DNA from: Cryptomeria japonica | Lineage: Eukaryota > Streptophyta > Pinopsida > Cupressales > Cupressaceae | Direction of reading: 5' to 3' | Length of the DNA stretch: 64,000 bases | Assembly: GCF_030272615.1 (NCBI RefSeq) | Contig: NC_081415.1 | Location: 504,881,373 to 504,945,372 of the forward strand | Shown here: in pieces, positions 1-10,611 of the stretch | Position numbering within the stretch: position 1 is the first letter of the stretch | How the letters are laid out: every line of letters begins with the position of its first letter | Program-made: the position numbers and the translations under genes | The notes under the pieces: model-generated | Database searches by the model: none | Told to the model about the DNA's origin: nothing | The model's input: only the letters and a program-made list of their open reading frames with translations

Positions 1-72
1 TATATATACATATATGTATATGTATGTATGTATATATGTATATATATGTGTATATATGTAAGTATATATATA
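1..72. repeat. TA/TATG microsatellite
   Basis: The window opens in alternating TA, TATG and TATA steps with no other structure. The small reading frame across it is low-complexity Tyr/Met/Ile and is not a gene. Confidence 0.9.
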
Positions 73-2270
73 TGTATAAATATTTCATAACTTCCCCTAT
101 CTTTATGCTTTCTTTTCAATTTACTAAAGATTCTTTTGCACTAGGAAAAAGCTTAGATCCTTTTACTACCTCATCTAATTTTTTCCACATCTACTCCATC
201 TTCTTCTTTTCTTGATTCAAATCAATATTTTTTCAGTGGTGTAGAAGCTCTCACTACCTCCCCCCTATAGAATCTAGCATTTTGTCCTATTTTATTTCAA
301 TTATAGCATGCATTATTATATTGCAAACCATTTCCACCTCTTCTCATGTTAGATCTACAATCAACAATCATATGACCGAAATTGTTGCATGTGTAGCAAT
401 TGTTGGGAAAATGATTGGAAATTATTGGAAATATCTAATCCAATAATATATTAAAGAGATTCAATGCTTAGACTATACCTAATGAAATGTATGATTGTAT
501 GCAAATCTAAAAATTAAGTTGTCTTAATACCAAAAACCATTGCGATATTCATCTTCTTTGTTATGCCAAAAACTATCACTTTAACATGCTTAATAAACCT
601 ATCTTAGATGAACATAAAATATCACATAAATGAACATTATTTCATCATAAGATAGAAACAATAATTAATTATAAATCAGCAACATAAGAAGAACATATTG
701 CAACATAAAATTTACATGGAGAAACCCTTTTAGGAAAAAACCCCACCAAGAAGAGAGGTCAATGTTTGTATTATCTTCATGAAATAGATATACATACAAT
801 CCTTCCTTCCTTCTCCTCTTCACCCTTCAATCTAGTTGCACCTATGTACAAAAATAATCTCCCATAGTGTCTCCAATCAAGCCCTCAATATATAGGCTTA
901 TGGAGGCCCAAAATACCACTATAGAACATAACAATGGCCAAAACAAGCTTCCAAAAAAACATTCTAAAAGACCATCCAAACCACCATTGATATTCCCTCT
1001 TACAAGTTCAAAAATTTCACTATAATTGCACTTACAACTTAATGACAATTGGCATAAGTTGCTCTTACATGTCATAAATTATCATAGCATGCACCATCTA
1101 ATCTTAGCATATTCTCTTACAATTGTAATACACCAAGAACAATAGATGCTCTTACACATGTCATACACTAATAATATATTCTAGGCACCCCATATTTACT
1201 TGTGGTCAACCTCATGGTAAATGTGAATAGTAACCATTGCCCGTAAATAATTAACTTAGCATTTCCAATAATAAATAATTACCGGTCCTATTCTTACTAC
1301 CATTGGTGAAACTCCCACCCCTTATGAATAATTTGCAAACAATATTAGGAGTAATAAATTATATAGAATTTACAAGTTTGATGGCACCTGAATCATAACA
1401 GCAGTAACCATAAATAGATGGAGTAGTCTTGGCATTTTTATTTATGAAATTATTCCTCGTTAGTCTATTTCTTCATTCATTAGCCTTATGACCAAATTTA
1501 TTACAAGAATAGTACTAGAAATAAATGGTTGAGAATTCATTGCATTGTATTTTGGATTTATATTCATCTTGCTTCTACATTCAATATCTCTATGCACAAA
1601 CCTTTTGCAAGAATAACAATTACCATTGAAAGATTGAGAATGCCTAGTTGGAATAGTTTGTTTGGGATTAGGTTGTTTGAAGTTCTTCTTTTAGTTTTAG
1701 ATTTGTCTAAGTTGATTCTTATCTTCATTTATCTTCTCATATGCATCATATTCCTTATTCTCACTCCTGTCTTCATCCATACTTGATTTAAAGCATTCTC
1801 CCTTTCTAAAACTAGAACCACCCTAAGAGCCTATCTTTTCTTTTCTATATTCCAATTCTTTTCTCAGAGTGACAATCTCTCCTCGAGCTTAAATAATTCA
1901 TCATTTTTGTCCTAAAGCTTGAAATTGAAATAATCAAAAATCATCTTTCCTTTCTCAATTTGAATTTTTAGGTTGGAGATTTCATTTATTTTGAGTTCTC
2001 TTCACATTCTTTGTTTTCTTTTAGCTTGGTAATTTCATATTCTATTTTTCTGAGTTTGATTTCGCATTCTTTGCTTCCTTCAATTTGAGGTTTTATCTTG
2101 ACAATCATCTTCTCTGCTATATTTAATTTGATCTTTTATTCTCTACATTATACTCTAGCAGCATCCAAGTCATCAAGAGAAGATTCGGGCTCTCCTTAAA
2201 GATCTACTTCATATTCATTTGGATCAATATCTCAACCTTGTGGTTACATTACCTTTGGATCTAATTTATA
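73..2270 (-). pseudogene. E0: decayed Copia gag with three zinc knuckles
   Basis: Read on the minus strand, this is the C-terminal half of a Ty1/Copia-type gag, the RNA-binding capsid protein of an LTR retrotransposon. A coiled-coil-like stretch rich in Glu, Lys and Leu runs from about 2160 to 1850. Three CX2CX4HX4C knuckles follow: 1577-1618 is intact (CYSCKRFVHRDIEC), 1473-1514 has lost its first and last Cys (Tyr and a stop), and 357-398 is intact (CYTCNNFGHMIVDC). Between the second and third lies the solo LTR 401-1400. Stops and frameshifts are many. The N-terminal gag is missing; instead the sequence abuts the protease/pre-integrase of E1 at about 2270. Family assignment rests on knuckle spacing and the coiled coil. 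Confidence 0.7.
401..1400 (+). mobile_element. solo LTR, 1000 bp, in E0 gag
   Basis: It begins TGTTGGGAAA and ends AATCATAACA, the TG...CA termini of a plant Copia LTR, and no internal region is present. The flanking 5-mers are GCAAT (396-400) and GCAGT (1401-1405), a target-site duplication with one mismatch. Taking out the LTR and one duplicate rejoins the gag reading frame inside the third zinc knuckle, which independently fixes both ends. The strand is set by the TGTTGG...TAACA orientation. A solo LTR is the usual product of recombination between the two LTRs of one element. Confidence 0.85.
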
Positions 2271-3213
2271 TGAAAGAGTTGGCCTCCTTTAGGTCATAAA
2301 CATTGCTTTCAGTCCTAGGTCCTTCTGCTACTAATTTTTAGATCCTTCTTTTATGATTTCACATCTTTTGTCATGAAATGTAAGATGATATCCTTTGCTA
2401 CACATTTGGCTAACACAAAGAAGACTATGTTTCACTGTGAACATCCTTTGTCTTGTGTTTTCCATTAATTGTGATAGTGCCCTTTCTACAAATTTGTGTT
2501 GACCCTTCATCTCCAAGCTTGATAGACCCTTCATTCCAGTTTTCAAAGTGGACGACCTTTTTTCTGTCACCGACCATATGATTGGAACACCCATTGTAAA
2601 TCACCCAAGAATTTGGTTCCTATCTTGCATGAAATGTAGTCTATACAACCATAGATTTTTCATTATTTTTATTAGCATGTATGGTTCTAGATGTCTTTCC
2701 CTTTTTAATTTCATTCCTTTTGTTATCAATTTTCATAGCCATAAATAGTATTTCATTATTTGAATCATCATGAAGCTCATCTCCTAATGAATATTAGTCC
2801 TCTTTAGAATAAAGACCCTTTTGGGCTTCTCTATAATTTATATCTTCTCTAAATGTACATTTATAAGAAAAATGATCAATTCTTCCATAATTAAAAAATT
2901 TCAGAGGTAACTTACCCTTGTATTTGTTGGTGCCTTTCTTCAATCGTCTTACAAAGTTTTCTTCAACTTCATCAAAACGCTCATACTGATCAACATCATC
3001 TTCAGTCTTCTTACTAACTTTGAATATAGCTTCTCTTTTATAAGGAGCAACCTCACCAAAATCTCTCATCTCAAAGGTAGTCAAAGAACCATATAGTTGA
3101 TCCCTTATATATTTATCCAAATCCTTACATTCTTCAATATCAAATACCTTAGGAAAATAATATTTAGGAAGAGATCTAAGTACCTTTTTCACAACTTCAT
3201 CTTCTTTCAATTC
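2271..3213 (-). pseudogene. E1: Copia gag C-part, protease and pre-integrase remnant
   Basis: Minus-strand remnant of the outermost Copia element, E1. Positions 2794-3213 encode the middle and end of gag (EDEVVKKVLRSLP near the start of the segment) and a degenerate knuckle whose first Cys residues are lost (FNYGRIDHFSYKC). At about 2560-2606 is the protease site, but the usual Asp-Ser-Gly reads Tyr-Asn-Gly (YNGCSNHM), so it could not act. Positions 2280-2500 continue into the pre-integrase region (LLCVSQMCSKGYHLTF). The 5' part of the same gag lies at 14492-14977, separated by two nested elements. At about 2270 the pre-integrase stops and E0 gag begins, out of the normal gag-pol order. Confidence 0.8.
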
Positions 3214-3679
3214 TGTTGGAGTAAATAATTTATACATTAATTAATCACTTAATTGCATTAATTCACTAAATAATCTATGCCTTAAATTAGTAATTAATTA
3301 TTAGCATTTATTATTTAGTTAATTAATTAATTTGGGATAATTAATTAATATTTATTTCCATGCATAATGCAAACTAGGAAGAGAAAACTATGCTTAGATT
3401 TTGAGAGTTTCATGTATTTAATTAGTCTATTATGCTATTTGTGCATTCATGACTAATTCATGCATTTTGTTTTAACTCTCAGTCTATCTTGTAAACTCCA
3501 CCATTTAGGGTTTCTATCTTTAGAGTTAGATTTCTTTATAAGGATGTCATATCCTTCATTGTAACTCAAGAAATTCAATCAATTTCATTTTATTGTCTTC
3601 AATTATCTCTTTATGTGTGATGGGTATTCTTGCATAAGATAATTGGGCTTGTGGGATTCGCATTTCATGAATTCTAACA
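3214..3679 (+). repeat. 5' LTR of plus-strand Copia element
   Basis: 466 bp, TGTTGGAG...TTCTAACA. It aligns end to end with 6939-7415 and is rich in TTAATTAA repeats. The primer site follows with no gap. Confidence 0.92.
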
Positions 3680-3691
3680 TGGTATCAGAGC
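3680..3691 (+). other. Primer binding site, initiator tRNA-Met type
   Basis: TGGTATCAGAGC directly after the 5' LTR. This is the standard Copia site complementary to the 3' end of plant initiator tRNA-Met and proves plus-strand orientation. Confidence 0.93.
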
Positions 3692-4825
3692 TCCAAATCT
3701 GAAGATTCATGTTCGCTTTTTTTAGAGATTATTTGCATCCATGGAAAATCATTTATCTTGGCTTAATTTAAAGCACACCATCAATTCCAGAAGGCTTGAG
3801 AAAGTCATAATCGCCTTTTATTTCTCTGAAATCATATACACGGAGTCAATTTTTCAAGGGTTCGAAGTTCTAGGGCTTTCTTTGTTCCAGAAGGTACCCA
3901 AAAATTCAAAGCATTTTGGGCCCAAACGAACCAAGTCATTGGTTTCAGAAGGCCTTTCAGACAAATTTTGATATAAAATTTGCCTATTTTGGGTGATGAG
4001 GGTATCTGGGGCAAATATTTGCCCTTCTCAGGCCGTACAACTACAGGAAGGTACATAAATTTTTTAATTTACGTCAAAAAAAAATGCGCAGTTCAATTTT
4101 TTTTAAACCGACGGTTTTGTTAAATGCTAGTGGTTAGGCTAACCACCCACCCTGTAATAGCCTCAAGCCACTAGCAGCTTTCATAAGCCGCCGACAATGC
4201 AGCTACTTTTTATAGCTGCCAACGGTGTTTTACACACTACCGATAGCCACCAGCGGCTTATTAACCATCAGCCATAACCACTAGGCCCACCGCTCCACAT
4301 TGTTGCCTGACGCAAATATAGCCTCTATTTAGCTGGAACACATCGCCACCTCCACCAGACCGCCACCAGCCAACCACCCAGCACATGATTTGAAACCCTT
4401 TTTTAGTACATTGAGGATTTTTTTTCAATATTGAGAGCATACAAAGCCGAAATTGGGTAAACCATATATCATTGGAAATCTCTTTCTGAGCCCAATCCAA
4501 AGGTGGAGGTATTATTTTTTGATTTTTTCATTTTGCAAGCTTTTTCCCAGTTGAAGTCAGATGTTGTTGTTTGCACTCTCGAGGGCATATCTTGTGCATC
4601 CAGACCCCATTTTTTCCAAACAAGATATCATCCAAAATCTAATTCAAATCTCTATCCAAATCTTGGGTCTATTTTTGTAGATTGTTTACTAGATTTTAGT
4701 CTCTTCCTTCCAAATTCAACAATTCCCTTTCTAGTCCTATTCTGCATTCATGTGATCTGAGCTCTGCCATTCTTGTTCTCAGAGGAATTTTGTTCTGATT
4801 TTTAGGCTCTATTACTATATTTTTC
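3692..4825 (+). other. Leader of plus-strand Copia element
   Basis: 1.1 kb between the primer site and gag. No coding sequence is recognisable. A patch at about 4120-4400 is richer in GC, with GCCGCC/CACCAGC-like words, but shows no clear repeat. Confidence 0.5.
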
Positions 4826-5428
4826 TTGTCTCGAATCTTTACTTTTTCCAACATTGTGGAAAAAAGCAACATGCCTCTTCTTACCACTTCTAATTTTCTC
4901 GAGTGGAAGTCTCACATGGAGATCACTCTTATGAAGTTGGGGTTGTATCAAGTCACCATGGGTACAAAACTCGAACCAACAGGTGCTGCAAGAAAGAGGA
5001 AATGGATCAACAGATGTGATGAGGCTTTTGGAACTCTTTGCATGAGTATCTCTCCTTATCTCTTGTTTCATGTTGAGTCTTGCAATACACCACAGGAAGT
5101 TTGGGCACAACTTGAGCTTCTATTTGGTATGCAGGACAAACTTCAGAGTTATCAGTTAGAGAATGAGTTGATTTGTCTTAATCCTTCTGATTTTGACACA
5201 ATCCAGGACCTCTTCACAAAGCTTAAGTCCTTGAGGCTTCAGCTAAAGCAGTCTATTATTGAGAAGAAAGATGACCAGTTGATCCTTTCTAGTCTTGCAA
5301 AACTTCATCTGAATTATTTTGTCTTTGTTTCTGCCTTCTATGCTACAAAGGATGTTATGGGCTCCAACTACAAAATTCCTTCTCTTGGTGAGTTTCCACT
5401 TAACTCACGCAAGAACAGTCCAAGTTGA
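4826..5428 (+). CDS. Copia gag (UBN2-type), plus-strand element
   Basis: About 200 codons of gag capsid. Recognisable blocks are TSNFLEWKSHMEITLMKLGL near residue 21, KWINRCDEAFGTL near 60, QSYQLENEL near 107 and DTIQDLFTKLKSL near 125. The same blocks recur in E3 gag (56570-57268) and in E5 gag, so all three belong to one Copia lineage. The frame ends at 5428 where E3 gag continues, so it is C-terminally truncated by a frameshift. A knuckle follows in another frame at 5627-5668 (CSYCKNPWHDESNF), with the last Cys replaced by Phe. The product would be virus-like-particle coat; the element supplies no polymerase. Confidence 0.8.
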   Translation: MSRIFTFSNIVEKSNMPLLTTSNFLEWKSHMEITLMKLGLYQVTMGTKLEPTGAARKRKWINRCDEAFGTLCMSISPYLLFHVESCNTPQEVWAQLELLFGMQDKLQSYQLENELICLNPSDFDTIQDLFTKLKSLRLQLKQSIIEKKDDQLILSSLAKLHLNYFVFVSAFYATKDVMGSNYKIPSLGEFPLNSRKNSPS

Positions 5429-5626
5429 TTCGGATGGGTACAATGAAGCTTTCAAAAGATTCATCTCTTCTTACTACACCACCTCAGATGGACACGAAGA
5501 CTTCATCTATCAAAGGAAAGAAATAGTATCCAAACACCATAGGGAAAGGAAAGGATTTCAGTTCTCGAAACACCTCTAGTTTACCTTCTCTTAAGGGAGA
5601 ATCATCAAAGAGAGAAAAAAACTATT

Positions 5627-6140
5627 TGTTCTTATTGCAAAAATCCATGGCATGATGAGTCAAATTTCCATTAGAAGAAGTTTCATGGATTTGAGTAACA
5701 AATTTCATATTTGATAGCTCTTCTTGCAAAGAGCAATTTTTTTTCTTCTTCTTCTAACAGGTCTTCTTATTTTCCTTCATTCCAGATGGATGGACAACCT
5801 AATAGAAAGGGTCATGCATTATATGCAACCACTAGTCCACCCTCTTCTTGATGGGTACTAGATTTAGGTGCTTCACACCATATGGCATCTTCTCAAGATA
5901 TTTTCTCATCTTTTTCAGGATTCTCCTACACCACACATCTTGATGGGCAACAACACTATTATGACAGTATGTGGGAAGGGTTCTATCGACATTGATGATG
6001 ATACTTTCAGTGATGTAATTTAAGTACCATCTTTGTCTACTAACCTTCTCTCTATTTATCAGATTGCTCACAGTGAGCAAGGAAGATAATTGAGTTCACA
6101 CAAGATTCTGTGCACATCAGAGACAATGAGACTAGAGACA
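5627..6140 (+). pseudogene. Zinc knuckle, protease and pre-integrase remnant
   Basis: After gag come a degenerate knuckle (5627-5668) and, from 5852, the protease start WVLDLGASHHMAS, where the usual Asp-Ser-Gly-Ala reads Asp-Leu-Gly-Ala. Near 6040-6120 the pre-integrase text (LLSIYQIAHS, then IEFTQDSV) appears across frames. No HHCC or DDE integrase follows, so pol is missing from here on. Confidence 0.7.
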
Positions 6141-6930
6141 TTGTTGTCACATTGATCATTCTTCTCGCTTGTACTCCTTTTCTCATTTTGGTCCACCTTC
6201 TCCATTGTCCGAGAATCACTCTCTTTTTTCAAGAGAGAATTTTGAGGTGAAGTCAAGTCACTTGAACTTATGTGTTGTTCCTAAGACCAATGTTGTGACT
6301 TCTACACCTCCATCTCCTATTAAGTTTGCATCTATTTAGCAGGATTCCTCTTTAGCACCGTTGGACATTGTAGCTCCATGCATTGAGCCCACTACTATTT
6401 TTTTTTTTAGGATTTATCAGAGGATGTCCATTCCCTCTTAGATGATAGATTCAACACATCAGTTATCCCACCATCATTGGAGCTACCTTTACAAGATCAT
6501 TATGCATTCTCCTTTAATCAACATCCAGGCCTTATAGTTTTTCCTTACATACAGGTTTTTCCTCTTTTTTATCCATTGACTTTATTTCCTCCACATTGGA
6601 ACCACGTCGGTTTGATCATCGACATAGGGGTTTAATCATTCTAGGGGGGCTTTGGAGCCTCAATCCTCTCTCATGGGTGGGTTGGTTGGGTTGGTTGTAC
6701 ATATGTTCTTGAGAGAGTCTCTTGAGACATTGGTTTTGTACTTTCTCTTTTGCTTATCTTTTGGAGAGGATTTTTGTTCCCACTGGGTTTTCTCCTTTGC
6801 TCCATTTCTAAGAAACTTGCATGTTTGTTCATGGATACCTCATTGAGCTTTATGTCAGTACCCATCTTGCATTCATCTTTGCATGTTTTTTTCCTACATC
6901 TTTTTTGCCTCTCTCCCCAATTGTGCATTC
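6141..6930 (+). other. 3' remnant of plus-strand Copia element, non-coding
   Basis: No pol motifs can be read in any frame. Two G-tract motifs occur, CTAGGGGGGCT at 6640-6650 and CAGGGGGGCT at 6930-6939. The first looks like a second copy of the polypurine tract. Confidence 0.5.
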
Positions 6931-6938
6931 AGGGGGGC
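6931..6938 (+). other. Polypurine tract
   Basis: AGGGGGGC immediately upstream of the 3' LTR start TGTTGGAG; the position expected for the plus-strand primer. Confidence 0.8.
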
Positions 6939-7415
6939 TGTTGGAGTAAATAATTTATACATTAATTATTCACTTAATTGAATTAATTCACTAAATAATC
7001 TATTCCTTAAATTAGTAATTAATTATTGGCATTTATTATTTAGTTAATTAATTAATTTTGGATAATTAATTAATATTTATCTTCATGCATAATGCAAACT
7101 AGGAAAAGCAAACTATGTTTAGATTTCAAGAGTTTCATGCATTTAATTAGTCTATTATGCTATGTGTGCATACATGAATAATTCATGCATTCTATTTTAA
7201 TTCATGCATTCTATTTAAAATCCACCATTTAGGCTTTCTATCTTTAGAGTTAGTTTTTTACAAGGATGTCATATCTTTCATTGTAAGTCAAGCAATTCCA
7301 TCAATTTCATTGTTATTTTCAATTATTTTGTTGTTCAATTCTCTCTTTATGTGTGACAGGTATTCTTGCAGAAGATAACTAGGCTTGTGAGATTTGCATT
7401 TCACAAATTATAACA
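6939..7415 (+). repeat. 3' LTR of plus-strand Copia element
   Basis: 477 bp, partner of 3214-3679. It carries a small duplication of an ATTCATGCATTCTATTT-like segment near 7180-7220 that the 5' copy lacks. Confidence 0.92.
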
Positions 7416-7433
7416 AATTTGGCACTAAGACCT
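7416..7433 (-). pseudogene. 18-bp island of E1 gag between two nested elements
   Basis: This is all that remains of E1 gag between the plus-strand Copia and E2. Its first five bases duplicate the left element's target (AATTT/AATTC) and its last five duplicate E2's target (GACCT/TACCT). In the minus frame it links the gag halves at 14492 and 3213. Confidence 0.8.
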
Positions 7434-8745
7434 TGTTGGCAACAACAATGAAGGAAAACTGAGAGGGGGGGTTAATCAGTTTTCACCATATTAACAAACT
7501 TAACCACAATCACAAATCTAATAAACTGTTGCAACAACAAAGATAAGAAAATTGATAGCATAACACACAACACCAAGATTTTGACATGGAAAACCTGGTT
7601 AAGGGAAAAACGACAGTGGGAACCTACCCACAATAAGATGATACTTTGCAGTAGTATGTGAAAATAGTTACAATGGGGAATGCACTAGAATTCAGGCACA
7701 CTACCTAGAGCTTACAACTCAAGATACAATAACCCAGAAGGCTACAACCCTCATGGAAGTCTCAGTGACTTACAACAAGATTCAGACTACAATCTGGAAG
7801 GAGTGAACTGAAAGAATAGCATCTGCAAATGCCTGATGATAGTTCCAGTTAAGCACATTTGTTTGCTCTACAACACTAATCTCTACTCAATACACCACAC
7901 CAAAAGATGAATCCCTTGTTCGCACATACATCACTCTCTGATAATTTATACACAAGATTAATACCTAAATTACATGACTATATCACCTATTTATAAAATT
8001 CATCAACCTTGACAACAAGGTTGGCTAAACCCTCAACTCACAATTACAAAATTACATCACATTATACAAAGGTCAACCACTGGACCAATATAATGATATA
8101 CATGATATAACTTGGACCAAATTCAAATCTCCAAATATGCAACACCACCAAAAATCATGCCAAGATCAACCGCAACATGCTACACCACCAGGAATACCGC
8201 ATAACATGAATAACGTCACTAATTTATTAAAATCACCAAGAAATTGCACAAAAATTAATGCAATATCAAAACAAATAGGACATAATTAGGGAACACCAAA
8301 TAGCATGTTAGAATCATTAATAATAGTTACACCAATACCACTTATCAAATCTTCATCGATCAACATCTGAACCTCGGGAGCACTCAAACAACATCAACTA
8401 TCATGAAGAAAGATAACTTGTGAAGCACCAAATCACGAACCATCTGAAATGAAGATATACAAGACCATCCCAAACAATCTCCCAAAAAATTAGCTCAAGA
8501 TCTGATCACACCGAAATATACCGGAGGAAATACTGAACTCTACAAAGCACTAATCAAAAAAATAAACTGCAAATAAGCTTTCTGGATCACCAAAACCAAT
8601 ACAAAAAGAAATAAAGATACTAGAAATACTCCATACACCAAACCATGATCCCAATAAACCAATCTGCAATCACTAGAGGAATAAATCACATGAATATGTT
8701 GACATCAATGACAACAACATATCCTAGTAGCAACAATGCCCAACA
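7434..8745 (-). repeat. 3' LTR of E2
   Basis: 1312 bp, starts TGTTGGCAACAAC and ends CAATGCCCAACA on the plus strand. It aligns along its length with 13161-14491. A related LTR sits at 15237-16594. Confidence 0.92.
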
Positions 8746-8761
8746 ATCTCCTCCTTTGACA
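8746..8761 (-). other. Polypurine tract of E2
   Basis: On the minus strand GTCAAAGGAGGAGAT runs straight into the LTR start TGTTGGGC. It follows a GATGTCAAAGG-like motif also seen at 8870-8890. Confidence 0.8.
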
Positions 8762-9031
8762 TTGATGGCAACATATGAATGTGAAAAACAATCAATGCAA
8801 AGAAAGAAAACATCTCCAACAAACTTCCCCTAAGATCAAGCAGATGAAACAATTTTTCACATGCTTCTCTCCCCCTTTGACATCAATGACAAAGGTCTTC
8901 AAAATAGAAAACCAAACTTACTCTCCCCCATAAACACAATGACTACTCCATCAGAGTAGCAGCACCAACTCATCAATCCAAACAAAGAGATAAGATTGTG
9001 AGGTCCACCAGATTAATGCAACTCAATGCAT
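8762..9031 (-). other. E2 3' untranslated stretch
   Basis: 270 bp between the RNase H stop and the purine tract. It has two CCCCTTTGACATCAATGAC-like segments (pyrimidine on plus, purine on minus) at about 8750-8770 and 8870-8890, i.e. two possible purine tracts. No gene. Confidence 0.5.
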
Positions 9032-9897
9032 CTAGTTTTCATCAGGAGGGGTAGATACCCCTAACTTGTCTCTCAAATAGACAAATATATCTGTAGGCAA
9101 AGGCTCGGTAAAAATATCAGCAATTTTTTCCTTTGTAGACACATACTCTAACTTCACTTCCTCTTCACTGACTTTTTCTCTCAAAAAATGATGCTTGATT
9201 GACACATATTTAGTCTTTGAATATTGTACCAAGTTCTTTGACATATTAATGGCATTGGAATTATCACAATATATGATCGTAGGCTCATCATAGATAACTC
9301 TGATATCCTTCAACATTGCTTCATCCAAACTACCTGAGTATAGTTACTAGCAGCAGCAATGTACTCAGCTTCAGTAGTAGATAGGGACACTGAATCTTGT
9401 TTCTTACTCACCCAAGAAACCAATTTCTTACCCAAAAAGAAAGCACCACTGGAGGTACTCTTCTGGTCATCAACATCACCATCCCAATCAACATCAATGT
9501 AAGCACATAACAAGAAATCATCATCCCTCGAACCATAATCTACAGTTCCTTTCAAGTATTTGAATATCCTCTTTACAACAGTGACATGACTCTCTTTTGG
9601 ATCAGCTTGATATCTAGCAGCCATGCACATAACATGCATAATGTCCGGTCTAGTCTAAGTAATATATAGGAGTCCACCAACCATATATTTGTGTAAAGAC
9701 TGATTAGCTTTCAAAGATTCATCATTTTTTGACAATTTGCAGCCAGTTACCATAAGAGTTCCAACCGGTTTGGAGTCTTCTAACCCAAACTTCTTCAACA
9801 ATTCCTTCACATACTTAGTTTCAGATATAAAAATACCTTTTCCAGTCTGTGAAATCTTCAATCCTAAGAAAAAACTCATCTCTCCTATCATAGACAT
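9032..9897 (-). CDS. E2 RNase H and RT C-terminal part (broken)
   Basis: Three minus-strand segments make the end of Copia pol. 9655-9897 holds the RT connection (FFLGLKISQ, LLKKFGLEDSKPVGTLM). 9310-9639 holds the start of RNase H (AYIDVDWDGD, KSTSSGAFFLG, SLSTTEAEYIA). 9032-9328 holds its end (YCDNSNAINMSKN, IADIFTEPLP). The catalytic Asp of DVDW, Glu of TEAEY and Asp of CDN are present. An in-frame stop separates 9655 from 9639 and a frameshift lies near 9320. RNase H would remove the RNA strand of the cDNA hybrid. Confidence 0.9.
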
Positions 9898-9903
9898 CTC
9901 AAA

Positions 9904-10611
9904 TTACTTTTGCATATCACTGAACAACTTCATACTCAAGTTATCATCTCCTCCAAAAATAATATCATCAACAAAAACTTCAACAATTAAGATGTTATCA
10001 TTCTCAATCTTGAAATAGATATTACTATCAGTAGTACCTTTATTAAATCCCAATTTCAGCAAATACTTATACAATCTAGCATACCATGCTCTAGGGGCTT
10101 GTTTCAATCCATAAAGAGCTTTCTTCAGTTTGCATACCATGTCACCATCATCTGATAATGAAAATCCATTAGGTTGATCAATGTAGACTTCTTCCTCAAG
10201 ATCACCATTCAGAAAGGTTGACTTGACATCCATCTGATATAACTTGAAATCTTTATAAGCAACATATGCAAGCAACAGTCTAACAGCTTCAAGTCTAGCT
10301 ACCAAAGCAAAAGTCTCCTCATAATCAATCCCTTCTTTCTGTGAATATCCTTTGCATGCTAGTCTTTCTTTATTTCTGACAACTTCACCAGATTCATTTA
10401 ATTTGTTCCTAAATACCCATTTAGTACCAATCACATTCTTGTCTTTAGGTCTAGGCACAAGCTCCCATGTGTTATTCTTTTCAAGCTGATCTAATTCTGA
10501 TTCCATAGCCCTTATCCAATTTTCATCTTTGCAATCCTCAACAACATCTTTAGGTTCAATTTTAGAAATCAAACATACCCCTTCAATAGCTAGCCTTCTT
10601 CTAGTCATCAC
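9904..10611 (-). CDS. E2 Copia reverse transcriptase (RVT_2)
   Basis: A 235-codon stretch of RVT_2. Motifs in order: [20 protein letters not shown] (about residue 45), [19 protein letters not shown] (about 97), [20 protein letters not shown] (about 127), [16 protein letters not shown] (about 166) and the polymerase site [10 protein letters not shown] (about 214), a FVDD variant of the usual YVDD. The aspartates of [10 protein letters not shown] and FVDD are intact. It runs on upstream through a TAG (KN[13 protein letters not shown]) at about 10630 and downstream through a TAA at about 9901, so the domain is readable but the polyprotein is not. Confidence 0.92.
   Translation of the reverse strand: MMTRRRLAIEGVCLISKIEPKDVVEDCKDENWIRAMESELDQLEKNNTWELVPRPKDKNVIGTKWVFRNKLNESGEVVRNKERLACKGYSQKEGIDYEETFALVARLEAVRLLLAYVAYKDFKLYQMDVKSTFLNGDLEEEVYIDQPNGFSLSDDGDMVCKLKKALYGLKQAPRAWYARLYKYLLKLGFNKGTTDSNIYFKIENDNILIVEVFVDDIIFGGDDNLSMKLFSDMQK

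Larger units (their letters stand above)
3214..7415 (+). mobile_element. Plus-strand Copia element, gag-only, 4.2 kb, inserted in E1 gag
   Basis: Full-length LTR retrotransposon: 5' LTR 3214-3679, primer site 3680-3691, gag and protease remnants, purine tract 6931-6938, 3' LTR 6939-7415. The flanking 5-mers are AATTC and AATTT, one mismatch apart, and they sit inside E1 gag, which continues at 7416 on the far side. The interior is only 3.26 kb and shows no integrase, reverse transcriptase or RNase H, so it is a non-autonomous deletion derivative or a heavily shortened copy. LTR divergence over about 350 bp compared by eye is near 7%. Confidence 0.9.
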
